DNA from: Clostridia bacterium
Lineage (GTDB): Bacteria > Bacillota_E > RBS10-35 > JAJYVN01
NCBI GenBank assembly: GCA_027335545.1
Contig: DAHWHV010000484.1
Coordinates: 1-10,767, forward strand
Direction of reading: 5' to 3'
DNA: 10,767 nucleotides
Shown here piece by piece: positions 6,141 through 10,767 of this stretch. The stretch's first letter is position 1. Each line of letters opens with the position of its first letter. Under the pieces are notes generated by a model. That model worked only from the letters and a program-made list of their open reading frames with translations, had not been told where the DNA came from and made no database searches. The position numbers were made by a program, and so were the translations under genes.

Positions 6141-7106
6141 ATGGCGGGTACGGCGGAGGGCGGCGAGCGCGCGGTGGTGGCGCTGGGGGACATCGGCGAG
6201 GCGGCGACGGGGGCCACGGCCCGGGAACGGGCGATGGGGGGGGCTTCCCTGAGCGGACGCCGCCCCCCCTGGCTCAAGGCACCCCTCCCGGGGGGTGCGG
6301 AGTACGCCCGGGTGCGGGCCCTGATGCGCGGCCTCGCCCTGCACACGGTCTGCGAAGAGGCCCGTTGCCCCAACATCGGCGAGTGTTGGGCGCACGGAAC
6401 GGCCACCTTTATGATTCTGGGGCGCATCTGCACGCGCGCCTGTGGCTTCTGCGCCGTCGAGACCGGCCGACCGAGCGAGTGGGACGCAGCCGAACCGGCC
6501 CGCGTCGCCGACGCCGTCCTACGCCTGGGCTTGCGGCACGTGGTGGTGACCTCGGTGGCCCGCGACGACCTGCCCGACGGGGGCGCGGCGGCGTTCGCCG
6601 CCACGGTCGCCGCGATCCGGCAGCGCTGCCCGGGGACGACCGTCGAGGTGCTGATTCCAGATCTGCAGGGGAACGGCGCAGAGCTGCGCCGGGTGCTGGA
6701 GGCCCGCCCGGACATCTGCAACCACAACATCGAGACCTGCCGGCGCCTCACGCCCCGCGTCCGGGCCAGGGCCCGCTACGAGCGGACCCTGGAGCTGCTG
6801 GGCCGCGCCAAGGGCTGGGGGGCGCCGGGGCTGCTGACGAAGTCGGGCTTCATGGTCGGCCTGGGCGAGTCCTGGGAGGAGTGCCTGGAGACGATGGACG
6901 ACCTACGCGCGGCCGCCGTCGACATCCTGACGATCGGCCAGTATCTGCGCCCCAGCCCTGGGCACCTCCCCCTGCTTCGCTACTACACCCCTGCGGAGTT
7001 CTCCGCCCTCCGGGAAGAGGCGCTGCGTCGCGGCTTTCGGCACTGCGAATCAGGCCCCCTGGTGCGCAGCAGCTACCACGCCCACGAACAGGCCATGAAC
7101 GCCTGA
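6141..7106 (+). CDS. lipA: Lipoyl synthase (radical SAM)
   Basis: LipA inserts two sulfur atoms into protein-bound octanoyl groups to make lipoyl cofactors, as needed by the E2 encoded just upstream. It has 321 residues from ATG 6141, with GGGAGG at 6127-6132 at good spacing. The auxiliary [4Fe-4S] cysteines are C71, C76 and C82 ([12 protein letters not shown]). The radical SAM cluster is C97, C101 and C104 (CTRACGFC). Other hallmarks are [44 protein letters not shown] and the C-terminal RSSY (309-312) whose Ser ligates the auxiliary cluster. The 40 or so residues before [11 protein letters not shown] are Gly/Ala-rich and longer than in many relatives; ATG 6234 is a possible shorter start. 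The gap to E2 is 58 nt, so co-transcription is likely, and a hairpin follows. LipB and LplA are not in the window. Confidence 0.96.
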   Translation: MAGTAEGGERAVVALGDIGEAATGATARERAMGGASLSGRRPPWLKAPLPGGAEYARVRALMRGLALHTVCEEARCPNIGECWAHGTATFMILGRICTRACGFCAVETGRPSEWDAAEPARVADAVLRLGLRHVVVTSVARDDLPDGGAAAFAATVAAIRQRCPGTTVEVLIPDLQGNGAELRRVLEARPDICNHNIETCRRLTPRVRARARYERTLELLGRAKGWGAPGLLTKSGFMVGLGESWEECLETMDDLRAAAVDILTIGQYLRPSPGHLPLLRYYTPAEFSALREEALRRGFRHCESGPLVRSSYHAHEQAMNA

Positions 7107-7139
7107 GGGGTGTGCCGCCCGCCGCGGGCGGCACACCCC
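7107..7139 (+). terminator. Long GC hairpin after lipA
   Basis: GGGGTGTGCCGCCC at 7107-7120 pairs exactly with GGGCGGCACACCCC at 7126-7139 around a 5-nt loop (GCCGC); the pairing could extend by two more bases. It starts directly after the lipA stop. There is no T-tract. It probably ends the E2-lipA message and, between convergent genes, may also serve amt from the other strand. Confidence 0.7.
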
Positions 7140-7156
7140 CGTCCCAAACCTTCGTG

Positions 7157-7190
7157 TGCGCCTTGGGACATCGTGCGCCTTGGAGCATCG
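7157..7190. repeat. 17-bp tandem duplication between lipA and amt
   Basis: TGCGCCTTGGGACATCG at 7157-7173 is followed directly by TGCGCCTTGGAGCATCG at 7174-7190; the copies differ at two adjacent bases. The rest of the 7140-7371 interval shows no gene, only a short GGAGCC/GGCTCC inverted repeat near 7276-7292. Confidence 0.65.
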
Positions 7191-7371
7191 CTTGAGGGAC
7201 CAGCGCGGAAGGCCCCGGGGGGTCGAGACGGCGAGGACCCGCCAGAGAGCGCCAAGGCACGGGGGCTGGCGGGAGGAGCCCCCGGCTCCGTTCGCCGCCT
7301 CCTCCGTCTGGTCGAGCCCGCACACCTCCCGGCAGGGGGCAACGGCGCAGCCAAGGGCCGCCGCCGGGCCT

Positions 7372-8781
7372 TCAGGCGTGGAAGCCGGCCCGCCGCAAGG
7401 AGACCTCCGTGTCGTCGCCGCCGAGGAAGGCATGGATGCGCTCTACCGTCACCTGTTCGGGGTAGGCGTCCTCGCCGTGCAGGGCCACGTCCAGTCCGGC
7501 CGCCTCCTGCTCCGGCGTCACGCGACAACCGACCAGGCGGTCCACCAGCTTGAAGATCACAAACGTGCCGGCCGCGGAGAACACCCAGGCCGTGGCCACC
7601 CCGAGTGCCTGCAGCAGCAGTTGGTGCGGGTTCCCGTAGAACAATCCGTTGGCGCCGCCCCGGTTGATGGCCACCTCCGCGAAGAGGCCGGTCGCCAGCG
7701 CCCCCCAGGTGCCGCCGATCCCGTGGCCGCCGAAGGCGTCGAGCGCGTCGTCGTAGCCGAAGCGGTTCTTGAGGGTCGAGGCCGCGAAATAGCAGATCGC
7801 CCCGCCGCCGAACCCGATGGCGATGCTGCCGAGCGGGCCGACGAAGCCCGCCGCCGGCGTGATGGCCACGAGACCGCAGACGGCACCGGCGCAGGCCCCC
7901 ATCAGCGTCGGCTTACCGGTGCGCCACCATTCGACAGCCATCCAGGCGAGGCTGGCGGCGGCCGCCGCGGTATTGGTCACCAGGAAGGCCGACGTGGCCA
8001 GGGGCCCCGCGTTCAGGGCGCTGCCGGCGTTGAAGCCGAACCAGCCGAACCACAGCAACGCGGTGCCGATGAGGACCATTGGCACGTTGTGTGCCCGCAC
8101 GTGCTCGTCGCGCCGGATGCCCTTGCGCTTGCCGAGCAGAATGGCGCAGACGAGGCCGGCCACCCCGGAGCTGATGTGCACGACCGTGCCGCCGGCGAAG
8201 TCCAGCACGCCCATGTTGTGCAGCCAGCCGCCCGCGCCCCAGACCCAGTGCGCCAGCGGATCGTAGACGAAGGTGGCCCAGAGGACGATGAACAGGAGGA
8301 AGGCTTTGAACTTCATCCGCTCGGCCAAGCCGCCGACGATCAGGGCCGGCGTGATCACCGCGAACATCAGCTGGAAGATCGAGAACAGCTCGTTGGGGAT
8401 GGTCGGCGCGTAGGCGGTCGCAGGGGCGGCCCCCACGTGGCGGAACCCGATCCAGGCGAGGCTCCCGATCACGTGATGAACGTCGGGGCCGAAGGCCAGG
8501 GAGTAGCCGAACAGGACCCACTGCACGGAGACGACCCCGATCACGGCGAACACCTGGAGCATCGTCGTGATGACGTTCTTGCTGCGGACCATGCCCCCGT
8601 AGAAGAGGGCCAGGCCAGGGGTCATCACCAGCACCAGGGCGGAGGAGGCGAGGACCCAGGCCTCGTCCCCGGCATTCAGCGGCGAGGCGACGGACGGGCC
8701 GGCGCTGGCCAGGCACACGCCCGGCACCAGGACCGTGGCCAGCCCGACCAGGATCGCCAGGAGACGGAGCCGCTTGCCCAT
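7372..8781 (-). CDS. amt: Ammonium transporter Amt
   Basis: This is a membrane channel of the Amt/Rh family that brings ammonium into the cell. It has 469 residues from ATG 8781, preceded by GGGGAGGAA at proper spacing. An N-terminal hydrophobic segment (residues about 5-27, LAILVGLATVLVPGVCLASAG) looks like a signal peptide or signal anchor. Transport helices begin at about 40 (AWVLASSALVLVMTPGLALFYGG). Key family residues are D174 in YDPLAHW and the pore twin histidines H202 (GGTVVHISSGVAG) and H353 (FGGHGIGGTWG). The cytoplasmic tail starts near 412 with the usual GLDVALHGEDAY (429-440). It then runs on about 29 residues (PEQVTVERIHAF to the end), longer than in many relatives. GlnK, the usual partner gene, is not within the window on either side. 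Nitrogen-controlled expression is likely from family knowledge, but no known operator is clear. Confidence 0.96.
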   Translation of the reverse strand: MGKRLRLLAILVGLATVLVPGVCLASAGPSVASPLNAGDEAWVLASSALVLVMTPGLALFYGGMVRSKNVITTMLQVFAVIGVVSVQWVLFGYSLAFGPDVHHVIGSLAWIGFRHVGAAPATAYAPTIPNELFSIFQLMFAVITPALIVGGLAERMKFKAFLLFIVLWATFVYDPLAHWVWGAGGWLHNMGVLDFAGGTVVHISSGVAGLVCAILLGKRKGIRRDEHVRAHNVPMVLIGTALLWFGWFGFNAGSALNAGPLATSAFLVTNTAAAAASLAWMAVEWWRTGKPTLMGACAGAVCGLVAITPAAGFVGPLGSIAIGFGGGAICYFAASTLKNRFGYDDALDAFGGHGIGGTWGALATGLFAEVAINRGGANGLFYGNPHQLLLQALGVATAWVFSAAGTFVIFKLVDRLVGCRVTPEQEAAGLDVALHGEDAYPEQVTVERIHAFLGGDDTEVSLRRAGFHA

Positions 8782-8814
8782 CCCGCTTCCTCCCCGCAGG
8801 AGCTGACGGGCATC

Positions 8815-8844
8815 ACCATAGCAGGACGCGGCGACGCCTGGGAA
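8815..8844 (-). promoter_or_regulatory. Candidate amt promoter
   Basis: On the minus strand, TTCCCA (8844-8839) and TATGGT (8820-8815) are separated by 18 nt. Each matches the vegetative -35 and -10 consensus at 4 of 6 positions. They lie 34 nt or more upstream of the amt start. The fit is modest, but little else is AT-containing here. An imperfect inverted repeat, GTGCGTCA and TGACACGCAC (about 8847-8871), lies just upstream and could be an operator. Confidence 0.3.
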
Positions 8845-9238
8845 GCGTGCGTCATGAAAGCTGACACGCACCGGACGCCTCTGGCCAGCACACCTCACAC
8901 GGGAGGCTTGTCCGCGCCCGGGGGGGGGGCGACGCCCGGGCTGAACCCAGCCCGTACCCAGGACCGCGGCCAAGCCCCCCAGCGCACGCTCCCCGAGCAG
9001 CGGTCCCCCGATCGGACCCCGCACCCGGACTCAGGGTCGCGCCTTGGGGGGCGCGCCCAGCCGACACGCCTCCCAAGGCCGGCGCTCCAGCCCTCGGCAC
9101 GGAGGCCACCCGGCGCGCTCCGGCCCAGAGCCGGGGGCGTCGGCCCCCGCGTGCCCCCGGGACACCCACGTGCGGCGGACGCCAGCCCCCCCCCGCACAA
9201 GCCGCCCGTCCCGGGGCTGCGCGCACCCTGGGCATCCG
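8845..9238. other. Gene-free, hairpin-rich intergenic region
   Basis: No credible coding signal is visible on either strand; the frames open here have Arg/Pro/Gly-rich composition and no motif. Three compact inverted repeats stand out. GCCCGGG (8916-8922) pairs with CCCGGGC (8935-8941) and includes a run of ten G (8920-8929). GGG-T-CGCGCC (9034-9043) pairs with GGCGCGCCC (9050-9058) with one bulged T. CGGGGGC (9132-9138) pairs with GCCCCCG (9143-9149) around a 4-nt loop. They may be terminators, small RNA parts or only composition effects. Confidence 0.4.
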
Positions 9239-9239
9239 T

Positions 9240-9245
9240 TATACT
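9240..9245 (+). promoter_or_regulatory. -10 box of the tRNA-Glu promoter
   Basis: TATACT (5 of 6 to TATAAT) lies 22 nt before the first base of the tRNA, the only such motif in an otherwise GC-rich stretch. The -35 position (about 9217-9222, CTGCGC) is poor. A short 5' leader trimmed by RNase P is expected. Confidence 0.5.
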
Positions 9246-9267
9246 GGGAGCGCTCGCGTCGGGGTGA

Positions 9268-9342
9268 GGCCCCATCGTCTATCGGTTAGGACGCGGCCCT
9301 TTCAAGGCTGAAAGGCGGGTTCGACTCCCGCTGGGGCCACCA
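9268..9342 (+). tRNA. tRNA-Glu (anticodon UUC)
   Basis: A full cloverleaf is visible. The acceptor stem is GGCCCCA (9268-9274) with TGGGGCC (9332-9338). The D-arm is GTCT/GGAC. The anticodon stem CGGCC/GGCTG (one G-T pair) encloses loop CTTTCAA with anticodon TTC. The T-arm is GCGGG-TTCGACT-CCCGC. Discriminator A at 9339 is followed by an encoded CCA (9340-9342). The length of 75 nt includes CCA. The anticodon reads GAA and GAG. It stands alone, with a -10 box upstream and no other tRNA nearby. Confidence 0.97.
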
Positions 9343-9739
9343 GAGCGACGCCCTGCCCGGGTGTCCCAGACTGGACCTGGGCACGCCACCGACTCCGCCG
9401 CAGACGGGGCGACGGCACCTGTATCCCCGGACACCTCCCCGCCCGGAGGGCGACGGCGCACGTGTGTCCTCGCCCCCAGCACATTCTGTCGACGTCGGCG
9501 CCCACCCGAGGACGCGGAGCGCGGCGGACCGCCCCGCCCTGCTCTCCCCGGCGCCGCGTGGCGCTCGGCCTACCCGACTCGACCCAGCCTCTTGGAGGGG
9601 ACGGGATCGGGCGACGGCAGGGAGGGGCCAGGCCCGGGACGGGAGGATCGGGCAGGCTGGGGCCGTACCGCGCGCACCAGGGACCCCGCCCCCCCGTGGC
9701 GAATCGTGGGCACACTCTGCGGGGGACGGTGTCGTCAAG
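9343..9739. other. Gene-free stretch after tRNA-Glu
   Basis: No supported gene is seen. The frame of the downstream protein stays open from 9464, but its composition (Arg/Pro/Ala-rich, no motif) differs sharply from the ordered sequence after 9740. An imperfect inverted repeat (GCCCGGGTGTCC at about 9356-9367 with GGACCTGGGC at about 9373-9382) could terminate the tRNA transcript. I see no integrase and no second copy of the tRNA 3' end within the window that would mark an attachment site. Confidence 0.4.
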
Positions 9740-10315
9740 GTGTTCAAGCCTCAGCCGCTGATCTTCGACCCCAAGGTCTCCGCCAGCCTGTTGCTGCCGG
9801 CGCCGCACCACAACTACGCGGTGGGGGGCGACTTGGTCAACGCCTTCGCCGTGGGGCCCGTGGGCTCCGAGGACGAGTTCTGGTTCGTGGCCCTGGAGCC
9901 GCCGGCCACGGATGCCGCCGAAGCGGGGCCCCTGATCTGCGCCAATCTGTTCGACGCCTTTGGGCGGCGCCTGCTGGCGGTGGACCGCAACGAGCCCGTC
10001 CACAACCCGCGGGGGTGCCGGGTCGAACGAGGACCCGGGGAGTTCCTGGTCACCGACCCGCACGGTCGCGACCTCTGCCGCGTGGAGACCCGGGAGGTGC
10101 GCGCCGCCGGCTGCCGCGTGTCCTACATCCGGGCCCTGTTCAAGGACAGGTCGGGCGCGGTGCGCCTGGAGAGCCGCGGGCCCGCCGGCAGCCCTTCACT
10201 GGTGCTTCAGGGCCGGTATGCCCTGGGCCTGCGCGCCGACGACACCGTGGCGGTGAACCGCGGACTCAGCGAAGGGGAGATTGCCGCCCTCGCGACCCTG
10301 GCGCACCGGGGCTGA
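9740..10315 (+). CDS. Uncharacterised 191-residue, beta-rich protein
   Basis: Strong G/C third positions and an ordered protein sequence begin at about GTG 9740 (MFKPQPLIFDPKVSAS). A GGGGGAC lies some 13 nt before it, so the ribosome binding site is weak. Upstream in-frame sequence looks non-coding, so the longer ATG 9464 start is not chosen. The protein alternates short hydrophobic strands with polar turns (for example NAFAVG, DEFWFVALEPP, ICANLFDAFGRRLLAVDRNE, GEFLVTDPHGRDLCRVETREV). This is a beta-hairpin pattern with FDAxGRxL and TDPxGRDL as near repeats. It has no signal peptide, no membrane segment and no obvious catalytic set. C-terminal SEGEIAALATLAHRG looks helical. I do not recognise a named family with confidence. 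It ends 24 nt before a convergent gene. Probably cytoplasmic and possibly a binding rather than enzymatic protein, by inference only. Confidence 0.7.
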   Translation: MFKPQPLIFDPKVSASLLLPAPHHNYAVGGDLVNAFAVGPVGSEDEFWFVALEPPATDAAEAGPLICANLFDAFGRRLLAVDRNEPVHNPRGCRVERGPGEFLVTDPHGRDLCRVETREVRAAGCRVSYIRALFKDRSGAVRLESRGPAGSPSLVLQGRYALGLRADDTVAVNRGLSEGEIAALATLAHRG

Positions 10316-10339
10316 GGGTCCGGACACCGCGGCGGCGGC

Positions 10340-10767
10340 TCACGGGCGCACCGCCGCCTCCAGGCCCGGGGCGAACTCCGCGTGCAGCACCTCGGCCAGG
10401 CCGCGGATCTGGGCTGGCGTACCCCAGAGCGGAGTGGCCGCAAGGGCCCGGGTCAGCGTGGCCAGGTCCGGGCCCGCCAGGTAGTCGGAGGCCAGGGCCC
10501 GCTGCTGGCCCAGCATGCGGGCGAGTCCGTCTACGCCCGGTGGCAGGGGCCCGACCTGCACCGGGGCGATCCCCTCGCGCGTGACGATGGCCGGCGCCTC
10601 CACGGTGACCTCGGGGGACCAGCCCAGAGCCTCCCCGGCATAGGGCACCTGGAGGGGCACAACGACAGCCAGCCCCTCGCCCAGCGCCCGCGCCACGGCG
10701 GCGACGGCCTGGCCGGCGGCGGCCGCGGGAATGCGGGCGAGCGGGCGCCCGCTGCGCAGGGCGGCGA
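10340..10767 (-). CDS. Family 4 glycosidase-like protein, C-terminal part (5' partial)
   Basis: The frame enters from the right edge and stops at TGA (10342-10340), giving about 142 residues. The sequence resembles the C-terminal domain of NAD- and metal-dependent glycoside hydrolase family 4 enzymes (6-phospho-glycosidase/alpha-galactosidase type). A segment ALGEGLAVVVPLQVPYAGEA precedes EVTVEAPAIVTREGIAPVQVGPLPPG. A helical end follows, with QQRALASDYLAGPDLATLTRALAATPL. The VE-P-A-V, G-P and VGPLPP pattern and the following helix fit that family. The NAD-binding N-terminus and metal ligands lie beyond the window, so activity cannot be judged. The GTG at 10696 opens the frame but is internal to the fold. 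It is convergent with the uncharacterised gene. A related dehydrogenase fold is the main alternative. Confidence 0.65.
   Translation of the reverse strand, partial: AALRSGRPLARIPAAAAGQAVAAVARALGEGLAVVVPLQVPYAGEALGWSPEVTVEAPAIVTREGIAPVQVGPLPPGVDGLARMLGQQRALASDYLAGPDLATLTRALAATPLWGTPAQIRGLAEVLHAEFAPGLEAAVRP

Noticed and set aside
7156..9267. A 703-codon open frame on the plus strand
   Set aside because: It lies antisense to amt, which has clear family motifs; the product is Arg/Gly/His/Asp-rich with no motif. It is a high-GC shadow frame.
9268..9342. tRNA-Glu as an integration attachment site
   Set aside because: No integrase gene and no second copy of the tRNA 3' end are visible in the window.
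9464..9739. Longer start (ATG 9464) for the uncharacterised protein
   Set aside because: The added 92 residues are Arg/Pro/Ala-rich and unlike the ordered sequence after GTG 9740.
9286..10063. Minus-strand frames ending in sequence such as PAGVEPAFQP or PQRESNPPFSLER
   Set aside because: This is the familiar false protein made by translating the reverse strand of a tRNA gene, here tRNA-Glu.
1..10767. CRISPR array, transposon, prophage or toxin-antitoxin/defence system
   Set aside because: No regularly spaced repeat-spacer array, transposase or integrase motif, terminal inverted repeats, or defence-type domains were found.

Overview
This is a very GC-rich bacterial chromosomal window (coding third positions almost all G/C; GTG and TTG used as starts beside ATG). 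The standard code is in use: TGG is common for Trp and TGA ends most genes. The E1 subunits resemble the Bacillus-type branched-chain 2-oxo acid dehydrogenase, so a high-GC Bacillota-like or similar, possibly thermophilic, lineage is plausible. The sequence alone does not fix the taxon.

Layout. (1) 1-216: the tail of an unrecognised plus-strand gene. (2) 217-1297: a poorly coding stretch with one candidate small minus-strand gene, a strong hairpin and a 20-bp direct repeat. (3) 1298-3249: E1 alpha and E1 beta of a branched-chain 2-oxo acid dehydrogenase, translationally coupled by a 13-nt overlap, ending in a 13-bp hairpin. (4) 3305-4474: an MFS transporter with its own leaderless-type -10 box, broken by an in-frame TGA where Trp is expected. 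(5) 4475-4780: a gene-free stretch ending in a 12-bp tandem repeat next to the E2 ribosome binding site. (6) 4781-7106: dihydrolipoyl acyltransferase E2, then lipoyl synthase LipA, closed by a long hairpin. (7) 7372-8781, minus strand: ammonium transporter Amt. (8) 8782-9267: a hairpin-rich intergenic region holding the amt promoter and the tRNA promoter. (9) 9268-9342: tRNA-Glu(UUC) with encoded CCA. (10) 9740-10315: an unrecognised 191-residue protein. (11) 10340-end, minus strand: the C-terminal part of a family 4 glycosidase-like enzyme.

How the genes work together. E1 alpha/beta decarboxylate a 2-oxo acid on thiamine diphosphate and pass the acyl group to the lipoyl-lysine of E2. LipA, next to E2, inserts the sulfur atoms that make that lipoyl group. 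E3 (lipoamide dehydrogenase) and LipB/LplA are not in the window. The odd part is the broken MFS gene with its own expression signals sitting between E1 and E2. Amt has no GlnK partner here. I found no CRISPR array, transposase, phage module or clear new defence system. The best leads are the TGA-interrupted transporter inside the dehydrogenase locus, the 12-bp repeat before E2, the repeat-rich leader or N-terminal extension of E1 alpha, and the uncharacterised protein after the tRNA.
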